64,000 bases of DNA from Acestrorhynchus altus (taxonomy: Eukaryota; Chordata; Actinopteri; Characiformes; Acestrorhynchidae), in NCBI GenBank assembly GCA_034509495.1, contig CM067515.1, positions 10,159,163-10,223,162 of the forward strand. Direction: 5' to 3'. Made by a program: the position numbers and the translations under genes. Below are positions 33,140 to 46,700 of this stretch, one piece after another. The notes beneath the pieces were generated by a model, which saw only the letters and a list, made by a program, of their open reading frames with translations, was not told the origin of the DNA and did no database searches. Within the stretch, counting starts at the first letter, position 1, and each line of letters opens with the position of its first letter.

Positions 33140-33780
33140 CTTTGCTTATATTTCCTATCCAAATCTGTTCACCATTAAAAATTATGTTTGTTAAGTTTCA
33201 TATCTCAGGGTCATCATAACCTACAGACATAATGCTCATAACAAGTTACAATACCTCATCGTGGTGGTCTTGTCAGTGAGTAATCCAACTGAATTAAAAC
33301 CCAGTTTAAATGCTGAAGGAGCTTCCAGTGCATGTTTATTGCTCTGTCCACATGTACACTCTATGCAATTTGCACACAGACTCTGACTTATCAGGGATAG
33401 GGGCGGGGCTACTGACGTCCCTGCCCCAGATATTGGGTTACAGAGGAAAATGAGAAGGGACTGTGCTCTCTTTTTTTGTTCACATAGTGTTCAAATTTCA
33501 AAATAAAAGCCCTGAGCTGGGATAAGGATAAATACTGGATAAGGACATTCAGGTTGCTTATTTTTCAGACTACTGTCAACTTATTTTCAACTTAAGTATC
33601 CTCGTCAAAATAATCACTATAAATAACTCATCAAAATTGTATTGTTAAACAGCATTTCTGAGATATAAAGTTTTTTGTTTTTTTTAGTAATTATAAGCAA
33701 AAATAACCCTCAGTCATCTCATCTGGCACATGCGACTGCCTCCTATAAACACTTCTTAATGTTTCGCTGAATAAAAGTCC
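33140..33780. other. Intergenic segment between SINE and promoter
   Basis: No gene, repeat or strong signal recognised; AT-rich with one GC box-like GGGGCGGGGC at about 33399. Confidence 0.6.
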
Positions 33781-34431
33781 GTCTAACCACGAAAACGTCC
33801 GCAAACTAAGCCCGCAGCTCTGATGGTTCACGTTTGACTCACGGAGACGCCGCGGTTACGGTTACCTCGCGGAGCGTCAACAGCCGCTCTAAGCCAATGG
33901 TAAAGGAGCTAGTGTTGACTGATAGCAGGGCCGTCCAATAGAATCACGGGAAGCTCGTTTGGGGCGGGGCTTTAATCACAGAGCGCTGAGAGGGCTGTGA
34001 AACCCTGTGTGTGAAATAAAAGGCGTTCGGGACATTGTTTTGAGTTAAAGACAGAGTTACCTGTATTAAAAAAGTTCAGTTCAGCAGGTTTATCCCCATT
34101 TTCGTCACTATCTCACCTGCAGATCGGCTCGGCACGCTCACTGGGGCGGGGGTGTGGCCTGCGGCGAAGGGCGAGAAGTGTGTGAAGGGGCGTGGTCTAA
34201 ACACAGGGGCGGGAAGTTAGTTTATTGATGAGACGTGGTCTATGCTGAGGGGGCGTGGATATGGTGGGAGGTAAGCCTGTTGGGGCGTGGCCCGAGCGGG
34301 AGGTCAGTGTGGTGGTGGGCGTGGTCTGTGCGGGGGGCGCGGCCCGGGTGGGAGGTCACTGTATGGAGGCGGTAGAGAAGGCCGCCGGGAGAGGAGCAGG
34401 AGGCACTTGCCGCTCTCCTCTCTGCAGCAGC
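33780..34431 (+). promoter_or_regulatory. rab11fip1: rab11fip1 promoter and 5' leader, CpG-island-like
   Basis: A sharp rise in GC and CpG compared with flanks. Possible elements in order: CCAAT at 33894 and 33935, GC box GGGGCGGGGC at 33961, TATA-like AATAAAAGG at 34015, GGGGCGGGGG at 34143, then several GGGCGTGG boxes (34187, 34251, 34282, 34318). Spacing suggests transcription starts near 34045, but the start is not proven. The SP/KLF-type boxes suggest broad expression. Confidence 0.6.
34285..34362 (+). repeat. Imperfect 52-base tandem duplication in the 5' leader
   Basis: GCGTGGCCCGAGCGGGAGGT at 34285 and GCGCGGCCCGGGTGGGAGGT at 34337, each continuing CAGTGT or CACTGT, are 52 bases apart. 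The duplicated unit carries GC/GT boxes. Confidence 0.75.
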
Positions 34432-34781
34432 ATGTCTCTGGCAGAACAGAGTGAGCGCTGGTTCCCCAGCCGCCTTCAGGTAACGGTGCTGGAGGCGCGA
34501 AACCTGCGGCCCAAAGGGAAGAATGGTACCAACGACGCGTACGCCATCATGCAGGTGGCCAAGGAGAAGTTCTCCACCTCGGTGGCGGAGAAGAGCGCCG
34601 CGCCCGTCTGGAAGGAAGAGGCCACCTTCGACCTGCCGCTGTTCCCCCGTGGGGACGCCGACCGGCCCGCTCTGTGTGTCCTCATCATGCACCGAGCTCC
34701 GGTGGGTCTGGACAAGCTTCTGGGACAGGCCGTCATCAACCTGCTGGAGCTCCAGGAGAACAAGAGCCGGAAAAGAACTGA
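34432..34781 (+). CDS. rab11fip1: rab11fip1 exon 1 (C2 domain)
   Basis: ATG at 34432 (A at -3) begins MSLAEQSERWFPSRLQVTVL, then EARNLRPKGKNGTNDAYAIM, VWKEEATFDLPLF and GLDKLLGQAVINLLELQENK. The NDAY/WKEEATF signature is the class I FIP C2 domain. The donor gtgagt at 34782 splits a codon after two bases. In-frame ATGs also exist at 34261 and 34363. Confidence 0.93.
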
Positions 34782-37700
34782 GTGAGTAGAACCTCTACAG
34801 CAGCAGAACTGTTACAGCACACCTTCATGGGGATGGTAGAGATGGGTGGATGGATAGATCTGTCATTGTTTGCTTCCTTTATGTTGCCAATTGAGATGGA
34901 TGGGTGAATGGATAAATTGATGGATGGATGGATGGACAGATGAATATATAAATGGAAGGAAAGATGATGGATGGATGGACTGATGAATATATAAATGGAA
35001 GGAAAGATGATGGATGGATGGACTGATGAATATATAAATGGAAGGAAAGATGATGGATGCATGGACTGATGAATATATAAATGGAAGGAAAGATGATGGA
35101 TGCATGGACAGATGAATATATAAATGGAAGGATGGATGACAGATGAATATATAAATGGAAGGATTTATGGATGGACAGATGAATATATAAATGGATGGAT
35201 GGAGAGTGGAATATATAAATGGATGGATGGATGAATATAAAAATGGAACTTATGGTAAAATACAATAAATAAAGGTGTAAATTCTATATATATTCAGATG
35301 TAGAAACTAGACACAGAGGAAACATATACAAATGATACTGAACAGCACAATGGACTTGGAGCACAATGATCACTAAGTTCACGCCTGTGACGACGTGAAG
35401 TCTTTAACTGGATGATTCTCTGTGCAGAGTCATAAAGTGATGCAGTGATCAGTCATGTGCACAGTATCTGAACAAACACACACACACACACATACACACA
35501 CGTATTAATGAATAATGACTGTCTGATCAGGTGTCTTGCTCCCCTCAAGCAGAATTAAAAGTCTGACGGCTGTTGGAACAAGTGATCTCCAGAGTCAGTC
35601 AGTCGAGCAGTATCACCATAGATCCTTCTGAAGTGACTTAAAAGGGAATTTAGACATAATTCTCTCACTTTGTGAACAAACTCATTCATTGTAGTTTCAA
35701 CTGAAAGGTTTTTATTGCAGAGAAACATTCGGCGTTCTTTACACTGGTAGTAAATAAAGTAATATTTACATATCTACAGCACAACTATATTCATTACATT
35801 TATTGTCTGTCTGTCTACCAGTGTAACCAGTGAGTTTATTTCATGTAAATAATGGAAACAATTCAATGGGTAGATTTGTTCATGGGTTTCTCAGTGTTTG
35901 CTCCTCATATTGATGCTCACCAGGATCCCTGATTGGACCAGAATTGATTAAACATGGGCCCATCTGGGTTGTACACTGCACACTAGGCCTACATGGGATC
36001 AGTGTGAGATTAAGGTGGGGCTCTTTTGGGAAGCCTAGTGGGGTCCCAGTAACAGTACATTAACAAACCCACTCACCTGGAATCCGTCCAGGCCTTGTTC
36101 GACTGTTTTGATGCACGATTATTTGAATGTGACGTAAGCGTAGTGCAGTGAAACCCGTCTGAATGGCTTTGTTTATGTCTTATAAATATAACGATGCAGA
36201 AATTGATGGATTTATCGCTGGAGTTCCCCTTAAAACACTGTGTTCCTCATGACACTGTCATAGTTTAAGTGAAGTTTCAGTTCATGTCCGTACATGAATT
36301 TATCGTTTGCAGGCAGGTTTATATTGGCCTCCTAATCTGTCTTTGTCACCTCAGGCCTCTCTAAAGCCATCAGTTCATTACGTAGGCATTATTTTGGTTC
36401 CTCTTTTGTGCTCAGTCATGGTAAAAAATTTCCCCTCAACTCTGTTAACCATCATCTGACTGTGGTAATGAGGAACATCCCATAGCACAGTTTCAGTGGT
36501 TTTATACTGGGCTTCTATCTATCCTGTGCTCCAGCGCAGTGTTTCCCAACTCCGAGTGTGTGCAGGCCCCACCTGCATGGCACAGTTCTGTGTTTTTCCA
36601 TACACTGAGTCATAGCATTAGGTCATGATCCAGTTAGTTGTGATTCAAAACAGTTGGAGGAGGACAACCTGAAACTCACCGTGCCTTTATTTGTCCACGG
36701 GTTAATAAACTAGGACACCCAGCGTATGTGCCCATGTTATATGTGGAAAGTGTTCCTTTGTTAACTATCAGGAAGTCTGTAGACCTGGCCTGTAGAACTG
36801 AAGTTCAGCTCATTCTGTTTGGATGTGATTTACTGAAGTCATGATTGAATATGGATGTAGTGAAGGTGGACATGGTTGGTGTAACAACAGTGATGGAGGC
36901 AGATGATTTGCTGTGGCGACCCCTGGAGGGAGCAGCCGAAAGAAGATGATGATTTGAATAATTGCTGAGGATTCGTTTAATGAATGACTAATAGATGTGT
37001 AGGCATTAACCGGGTTTCTGCACTTGTGCTGAAAATGTGACATTAGGCTGATTAGGCTAAAAATGAATGTTCTCTATAGAGGCCTTCTCTCCAGTGGTTT
37101 GATATCTTGGTGGGTCACAGATCAAATCAGGTCTTCTGGAGTCAGGATCTCACTAAATGAGATGTGCTTTGAGAGGGGTACCAAGCCTTTTGGATAGAAT
37201 ATTTACATTTGTAAGTTGCTCTGGATAAGGGCGTCTGCTAAATGCCGTAAATGTAAATGTAAATGAATAACATCTTCCATTGGTCAGCTTTTGACCAAAT
37301 GCTTCTGACACTTCATTACCAAAACAATAACCTGAGCCTGCTTCTTAATCAGCAGTTCCATAGTTTGCTGTAAAGGTTCTACAGAGTAACTTGCTGTATA
37401 ATCCAAATGACAATGAAGTGTCGTTCAGACCCAAATTTAACGTCCATCCATCTTCCTCCGCTTATTCGGGGCCGGGTCTTGGGGGCAGCAGTCTAAGCAG
37501 GGATGCCCAGACTTCCCTCTTCCCCGACACCTCAGCCAGCTCCCCGGGAGGGACCCCCAGGGGCGTTCCTAGGCCATCTGAGAGACATAGTCCCTCCAGC
37601 GTGTCCTGGGTCTACCCTGCGGCCTCCTCCTGGTGGGGTGTGCCTGGAACACCTCCCCGGGGAGACGTCCAGGGGGCATTCGAAAAAGGTACCCGAGCAA

Positions 37701-40700
37701 CCTCAGCTGGTTCCGCTCGGTGTAGAGGAGCAGAGGCTCTACACCGAGCTCTTCCCGGGTGACCGAGGATCTCACCCTATCTTTAAGGACAAAACTCATT
37801 TTGGCTGCTTGTATCCATGATCTTGTCCTTTCGGCCACAGCTCATGACCATAGCTGAGGGTAGGAACATAGATTGACCATAGATTTCACTTACACATGGC
37901 TTTTGATCTTATTTGGTCAAAAAAAGCAGAAAACATAAACACTTCGTTATAAACATGTGCCTTTCTGTCTGTTCCAGCACACATCTGTTGCTCTGGTCTG
38001 TCTGAAGGGCAGGAATGTGGATTTTCAGAGCCCAGCTGGGTCCTCAGTTCTGCTTCATAAACATTGCCATTGAGCAAAGTCAGTTGGTACAGATTGTTCT
38101 TTTAGTGAAGACCAGCATACCAGAAGAAGCCAAACGTAACGAAGGCTCTCTGTTGCAGAGTCGGGTCAATTAGCCACTGACTGCTGTTCTGAAAATATGG
38201 ACTTTAGGTCAAATACAGGTAGTGCTGTCGGCACATACCATTGCTGAAACACTGCTATTCAGTGGTCTGTTTTAAAACAACAGCAAGCAGCCATCTCTTT
38301 AATGAGCAAAGAGTTCACTTATAGAAACTGCCAATGTCAATGTCATCAGCTGCTCACTGTTTGAACTGGTAAAGTTGAAATGCTTTAAAAAATTAAGTTT
38401 GATTATCATGGAAAAGGATGAGTGAGACTAAAGAATTTTGAAGCTCTGAATATATGAAGATGTTCATGTTATTAAAAAAATGCCAGTTTGAGAAACTGTT
38501 GAGTCAATTATATCATTCAGAAATCTGTTTCAATTGCTTTTCTTAAGTTTTAGGAGCAAGATCTCACCAGCGCACCTGATTTAACGTCACTAAGCACTGA
38601 TTTACCAAACCAGGTGTTAACCAAGACACCAACTACAGATAATAGGAGACTTCCGCAAGAAGTGTCTGAGAGGTTTTAATGAACATAGTGATGTTTTTGT
38701 ACAATGGTTTCTGTGTGTTTATTCTAACTCAGCAAATTGAATCTGTCTAATTCTAATTTTCAAAAGTGCATAAAACGGTTCCACAGGATTGTGCATCAAT
38801 AATGGACTGATGTTCAGATTCCACAGATACTTCAGCAAAATGTGTAGGTGATGTTTGACTACTGCACTAAAATATTTACAATATTTTAATTGGAAATTAT
38901 TTACAATCATCTACAAATAAATGTTACATTTCTCAGTTGTATTTTTGCTCTCTGTTCAGTCTCTCGTAACCACGTTTGAATAGATTGAAATATATAGACC
39001 AAACATTTTTTATATAAACCAAAGTTTGGAATTGGATATATTTGGACATATGGTACATGTAGTATGAATGTATATACTGTATTTGATCTAGACTTTGACC
39101 AAAATATGGGTGCATCCCTCACACTTACAGTGAAATTAGAACTTTAAAATGTATGTGGCTATTTTTAGAAGGTTTAGGTTACCGTGTCTAATATATGTGA
39201 CTTTTTTTCATAATTAAAGTGATTATCTAGGGATCATGCCCAGACAAAAGCTATTAAACAGGTATTTTAAGGCCTGCCCGCACAATGCCACAAGAGACAT
39301 CATTCCAGTTCATCTGACAGGGCCAGGAAAAGAACTGTGCACAATCATTTCTGTTTTGATACGGTTGGAAGGAAATGTCTTCACCTCTCTTGCTGTCTTG
39401 GTGTATTAGTGTAGCTATTAGCTGTATCAGGCATTGCTTCCAGTTTAGTGTTTGCATTTTGCTTTTTGCTGATTGTGTCGTTGAGCCAGACTTCTTGGTC
39501 AAGCTCACATTCAGATTTACCCAGTGTCAGCAGCGCTGCACCATCTTACTGCAGTGCCCCGTCTTGTTTGAGTTTCACTTAATCAAGATAGAGAGCAGTG
39601 GAATCAATAAATCAACCAGCATGCTGTTCTTCATGGTTAAAGTGCACAGCGGTGACATCATTTGTTTGCACTCTCAGCAGACCTTCTGTCTCAGTGCAGA
39701 CTCACCAGCATATTTTAGTTATAGTTCAAGTCATATGATCCCAAAGGCCACGGGCATCTCCGAATTAATGTACGCTGGAAAATGATCCAGGAATGCCTGG
39801 CTTTCCCTCTTCTGTTTCTGTTTCTCTTCTGTTCTGTTCTTTATTGAAGGCAGCGGGGTTCTCATTTACATCCCTGAGGCCTGGTCTTTGAGTAATTATC
39901 AAGACCAGAAAGTACACTGTGTACACAGTTTATCTTCATTTGCAATTAGCGCTAAATAATGTATGGAATAAATATATATATATATATATATTATTTAATA
40001 ATTATGAGTAACACTGTGTAGAAGTACATCTCAGAAAATTAGAATATTGTTCATAATTGTATTTAAAAAGAAAACCTGTGATGTTTTATATTCCTTACAT
40101 TTAAAGTGACATATTTGAAGCCATTTGTTTGAATGTTGAAGACATTACTGATGTATGATTAGTAATGTCTTCACACTTGAAATTAAATATTTGAATAATC
40201 TGAGAATCTGGATTTGTGATTTTCATGAGCTGAAAGCCATACTCATCAAAATTAACACAATAAAAGTTTGTCAATGTTCATTTCATTAATTTAACATATG
40301 ACAGTTTAACTTTTTGGATGAAATTATGAACACAATTATTTTTGTTTTGACTGTAATGTTTGGGGCTGAACTATTTTCATATCTCTCCTGAAAGGAAGGC
40401 CAGTGTATACAGTTTCCATTTAACACCAAATTTAACTGTTCAGTCTAGTGGTGAGTCGTATGGTACAATGTTACCTTTTCACCGTACAGTGTTTATCGTG
40501 GTACTTTGATGGTACACAATGCATCAGTTTTAGCGAATGGTTAAAACTTGCAACCCAAATATGATCTCAAATGCAGTCGGTACAATTCAACTGGATGGAT
40601 TGCACTAATGAAATGTGCCGCTGTTCAGTTCTCTTTACACACAGACAAACCACAATATGCTCAGGAAGTATGTTGTGTATCACAGTAATGATGTGTTTAA

Positions 40701-43700
40701 GAGAAAAGGTGACATATGGTACAGTATAATGAAAATCTTAACAAAGTAGAATGTTAAAGCGAGCACACGCTGTATATTTAAATAGTAACGGTATTAAAGT
40801 AATGCTTCTGTGACAACAGAACTAGTGTCATCGCACTGGAAACCATTTCCACACAAATGACCCCCTTATGTTCTTTTGTGAAATTAAATAATACAGAGAT
40901 GGTGACCTGCATAACGGATACGATATTGTGATATAGTAATTTTTTATATCTTGTACCAAATTTACAACTTTACTGCTGTAAATTGTTCTAAGATCTTAAA
41001 AAGATGCAATAGAATTCATGTATTGAAGGTATTATTTGATGTATAAATAGTAAATGTGTGACTTTGGTTTGGGGTAAAAAATGCTCACATGCAGTTTTAG
41101 ATCCTTTTGCCTCCCGGATTTTGCTATTCTTTATTTCATTGGGGGGCGAACACACTTTTGTAATCAGTCTAACATTTGCTTATAATTAGAGATATCCTGG
41201 TCCAGTTATTTTGCCCCCTGCTCTGATCCAAGTCTCTTAACGCTGAGTATTAGCTGATACCAATCCGATCCAAAAATATCTCGATTCCCGTGCATCTTGA
41301 TACGGTCCCCTTTCCTTCCCAGTGCAGTGATGGTTGCACCAGTTGGCCCATCTCCAGTCAACCTAGCATCTCAGCTTTTCTGACCTTGCTTCTGTATTCT
41401 CCAGAAGTAGTCCTTGTGTTAGCCTTGAAAGGCCTTTGTGCTGTGTGTGCTGGATACACACAAAAAGGCTTTGTAAATATAACAGTTAAAAAAATAAAAC
41501 TGTTGCGTGTCTGTTTTGGGGGTTTGGATCTGGTTTGTTTTTTCTTTGTATGAGCAGGCAATAGTATTTGAGAACTGTATGTCACTACCATCTACTGAGC
41601 TTTCATTTTTCTGCTGGTCAAAGTCAAGATAAATACAGCACTGAAGCGGCGTCACAAATGATTAAAATCATGCACGATTCTCACACGTCCCGCCACACAA
41701 ATTTAAGATCATAGCATAGGGTCAGCTGACATGGCGCTCTCGGAAAGTGTTGGTGTTGAAGTCTTAAGGATCTTGCTCAAGTCCACTGTGGTGGTTCACT
41801 GGCAGTGTGTGTGCTGAATCATCTGTGATTCAGTCACACCTCCTGCAGCCATGTTACCAAAGCTGTGTGCCTGCTTCCCTTATAAACAGCAACAGTAGAA
41901 GATTGAAGTTCAGCCTTGTAGATGTCATTTTTGAATCATTTCCCTGAAGAACTCGCTTTAGACTACCTTGTTAGTTATTTGACAACTTTTATTGGTATTC
42001 TGCGTCCACGTCCTGTTAATAAGGAAGTTCAGCTCTGTAGTAAGGTGTGTGCAGTTGATACTGTGCTTTACCTGGAAGTGAACCAGTGTTGCTCTTTATG
42101 CAAAAAGAGAAGTGGGTGAGTTTCTCCTTATTTGCCTGTCAGATCATGAATATTTCTGGCTGTCTTTCAAGTTCCAGTGAGAATGGGCGACATGTCTGGT
42201 CACACAAAAACCTTGTGTCTCTACATTTTTGTGTCCATCTGCCAGGTGTTCTTGATAAAAATGAAAGAATGGATTAATAAGACTGTTCAGACTGATTTTG
42301 GAATTCAGTCTTTAATTGAAAGTTAAGAAGGGCTTTTCCATCTCCTGTAGATTTGCCATGTTGGAGATACAAGGTTTTTGCATGACAGCAGCAGTGTGCT
42401 GTGGTTAACGCTGTAGATTATGTCAGTTAAGCAATTTAGCAGTCAGCTATGAATAGTATATACACGAAATCTCGAGAACCCGTGAACAGCAATCACCACA
42501 TTTGCATGTGTGTGCACATGTTAACTGTCATGATCACCAGTTTTTATTGCTAATATTGTTCCAAGAATAATTGGGATAAATGATAATATTGTCATTTTAT
42601 GACCATTTTACCACCGATATGATATAATAGATCAGTTGCTTCCGTTTTTGTAGGCACTGACCACTGCTGACTGGGAACACATCATAAGACATGCCTGATT
42701 TTAGAGATGTTCTGACCCAGTTGTCTAGCCATCACATTGGTTCTTGTGAAAGTAGCTCTGATTCTTTTGCTTGATCATTTTTTCTGCTTCAACACATCAA
42801 CTTCATGAACTGACTGCTTACTGCGTAAAATGTCGAAGCCATCTGATGACAGATGCAAGTGTATCTATTAGTGGTGTTAATGTTATGGCTCGTTGGTACA
42901 TTCTGATGAGGATGTTTTTACCTCCTCTTCTTTCTTACTTAATATCTTTGAATGAGTTTTGCTGTTAATACCCCACCCTTTGGAACCCTCCCTGCTCAGA
43001 TGTTCCTGAGCAGAGGTGGGGATACCTGTCAGTCAGCTTTGGGTTAACCCTGTTTACGCTGCTCGTTTTTAAGAATAGCGTGAGAGTTATTCTAATTGCA
43101 GAAACATTTTCTGAACCGTTTGGGTGTAGCCTTTTTCACTTTTAAACAGGCTTGACATTTGTCAGCTTAAATAGAACAGAACACAAGAGGACTGAATGTT
43201 ACATAATGAGATGACGTCCCTGTTTAATGTCAATGTTCAGTTCTATTCACTGTGGGACAAGAACGAGTTTCCATCACGCTCAGTCCACGTTACGAGAAGG
43301 TGTCCCTGCCCATTTTTGCTGTAGGTAGTATCAAGCCTGGGTTGTGTTTACAGCACATTATTAATCTATGGTGTTATCTTCTGCAGAGGCCTGTCTTGCT
43401 GAATGTGATGTCTTATCATTTGGCAGGCTGTTGTAAGGTTCAGAGGGCAGTTTTGTCTCGTTCTTGTCTTTCACATGATTAGAGAGGGTATTGAATTCTG
43501 CTGCTGCTTTTTCTTGGGGCTCATGGGTATTGGGTTACTGCCCTACTTCAATGTAATGTTGATAGGGCAGCATTTGACATTGATCAGCTTGGTTTTCAAG
43601 GGTGTCCTTATCACTTGTGAAGGGGGTTTACCTTTGATATGGGACAGAGCTTCTGAAATATTGACCTACTACGCTTGGGCAATATATCGTATATAAAATT

Positions 43701-46700
43701 ATTTTATACAAGATTTTAAAAATGACCAAATTCATAATCGCACCAACCACAGGTGCTTAATAATTGCTACCATTGCAACTAAATTCAGTCACGTGACTCC
43801 TCTGCTGCGTTCCCTTCTTTGGCTCCCTGTAGCTGAACATCAGATTCAAAACCTTGATGCTGACCTACAAAGCCAAAAATGGACCAGCCACTCCATACAC
43901 GATGGCAACGGTCAAAACACGAGCTGTATCAAGAACCCTTCGAGCTTCAAGTACAGCTCTGTTTGACCCACCATCCCTCAGAATGCAAGGAAAACATGTG
44001 TCCAGACTCTTTTCTGTTCTGGCACCTAAAAGGTGGAATGAACTTGCCCTGGGGGTCCAAACAGCCGAGTCCCTCACTGTCTTCAAACGCAGACTGAAGA
44101 CTCATCTGTTTCAGGAGTATTTAACTCCATAAAGACATTTGTTTCAACAGGATCTAAGTGTGAGGAATCTCTAGATTCCAGCCTTGTCTACTAGCTAAGG
44201 ATATTCTAAGTGAACAGCAAAGCACTTTTGTAAGTCACTCTGGAAAAGGGCGTCTGCTAAATGCCGCAAATGTAAATGTAATTGTTATATAATTCCATAA
44301 TTTGAGGATATGAGCATAAGGATATGAGATCCTTAATGGAAATGAAGATATATGATATGAAAACTTAGCAAAGTGTCATGTTAAAGTACTGGTATTTATT
44401 AATAACACCAGAACACTGCATGCTGTATATTTGAATAGTAAATATCTAGTTGTGTATCTGAGTAATAATAAGCAATAGACAGTTGCATTGTTTGTGGTGT
44501 TTCACTGACTGATGTTGTTTGAGATGGTGAAAAAGTCATTTTGCTCCCTTTACTTATGTTTATATGGCATAATTTGCACAAGACTGTGCGCTGTTGAGTG
44601 TCATCCCTATGGAAACCGAGCCATTTCCACACAAACAACCCACTCAATCTTTTTTGTAATGAAATTGTACACAGATAGTAATGTGTGTAGCAGGTGTGAT
44701 ACTATATGATCTTTTTTTTATACCTGTAAATTGAACAGGTTTGAAATAGATGTCTTTATAAGATCTATTGCTCCACCCTGCCTTGAGTTTCTTTGAGTGA
44801 TGCTATAGAAAACCACTTTTGTATCCATAAATGATAGATTGGCTCAATCGACTGTGTAATGGTATTAGACAATTTTCAACCCAAACCAGTGTTGAGTGCT
44901 GAATATTGCCAGTCTGGTGACCGTAAGTGACTCAAATACATACATTTGTAGAATGTGTGAAACTAATGCAGTTGGGGGAAGCAGAGCAAAGACTTTTAAC
45001 AGCACTCACTGGATACCTGAGGGAAAACATCACTCAGCCCTGTACTCTGAATATCAGCAGAGCTGACACTGAGGTACACGGTGCTATTCTGCCTGGGAAT
45101 TCACGGATTTCTGCAGCGAGTGCTTAGAGATGTTTAATGTGTTTGATTCCAGAAGGTACACTTTTAGTAACAAATACTACATTTCATATTCAGAGACCAT
45201 GCCTGCAATACGTCTGAATCACATGATGATGATGATGATGATGATGCTGCTTTACCAAGTAATGCCTGGAAATGTTAATGTGGTGTCCAGCCTCGCCCTT
45301 GATCGGTTTCAGCTCCCAAAACCCTGATCGTTCACTGATCTCTAATAAAGAGCCTTATTTTTAAAAGAGATGTTCACTTTACAAATGGTTCTGTAAAGGT
45401 TCTTCACTCTCACAAGGTTCTGTCACAAACATGGTTTTTCTGTGTATAATATCCAAGATTGAGCCTTATTTGGCATCACTCAAAGAACCGTTTGACGCAC
45501 CTTCAGCTTTAAGGTATAAGGTTTTTTCACAGTTGTGCAGTAACCTGTACATTGTATTTATTCACTCCTTTTTGCTCCTGTGAGGTTTGCTCTTCCACTG
45601 CACTGTTAAAAAATTAAGATGCTACAAAAGGATCTTTGATGGGTCGTTTCCACCAAAAGAACCAAAAGGTGGCTTGGCAAGTGCCAGACAACAATTGAAA
45701 GATCTTGAACTGGTTCTGAGCATTTGTGTTGTTACAGATGTTTCTTTTTCTCCAAAAAGTAAGACATAGAAGACTACACAGTGTGAAACTGATTACTCCT
45801 TGTTCCTGTACAACTAGACACACCCATAACCGTTTGAGCTAATCTTTGGTTCCCACTGCAAGCAAACTTTTCAGGTTTTGAAATCTATTTCAAATTATGG
45901 AACCACTTTTGTTTCCATAATAAATAAATTTGGAAAGGAGCTTGTGAGTGTGAAGAACCTTTAAATGGACCTCCTCCTTTTCTATAGGTTCTTCACACAT
46001 TGCGTTAACAAAAATGTGTCTCAGTGGAACCAAAATGACTCACATAGGTTACGTTGTAATCTTCTGCCTCTTGTGATTACTGAAATTTAAACCATGTTTG
46101 GTCCATGTTTTGCTTTTTTGGAGAAAAACAAATGTCTTTAACAACACAAATGCTCACAGGTAGTCTATCCAATTGTAATCTGTCTTAAAGATGGATGGTT
46201 TCACAGCGGGTTCACGTCACCAGTGTCATTGAATATTGCATTTCAGCCCCTTTGAGAATTCAGCTCTTTAACCTCTTTAAATAAAATAGCTGACCAGACT
46301 GGATCGACCGGTTCAGTGGTTAAAGATCCATGTGGATGGAGACTTTTGTTCATTGTTTTCTTTGTCAACATGGATTTTTTTTTTTTTTTAAAGCACGAGA
46401 CCCTGGGATCCAAATGTAGTCAGTTCCCATAGTAACCTCTTACACTAGATGGTTTAGACTTCAGAAAACAATGTTAAGATATGGAGGAACCATTCTCTGT
46501 ACTTTCACTGGACTGTAAACGTCGCAACAGTATACATTTCGGTTCAAATGGAGTTTCATTTCCGTACATGGTGTTTGGTTGTTTGTCTTGGCTTCGCCAG
46601 TTGATAAGGCCCTGGCAGTAATGGTCGCACAGTCTGTTTTTATGACCTCCCTCAGTGGACTCATTCCCCACCCCCACGCTGACCTGGGACCACTTGTCTG

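Noticed and set aside
34240..34692. 150-codon minus-strand frame over rab11fip1 exon 1
   Set aside because: GC-rich antisense shadow of the C2 exon.
34918..35256. CRISPR-like array
   Set aside because: Head-to-tail minisatellite with no spacers, in a vertebrate intron.
34879..35265. Repeat-rich minus-strand frames (HPSI repeats)
   Set aside because: Translation of the 43-base minisatellite.
39375..39785. 136-codon open frame on + strand
   Set aside because: No recognisable domain and no splice or promoter context; Cys/Ser/Phe-rich text typical of chance frames.
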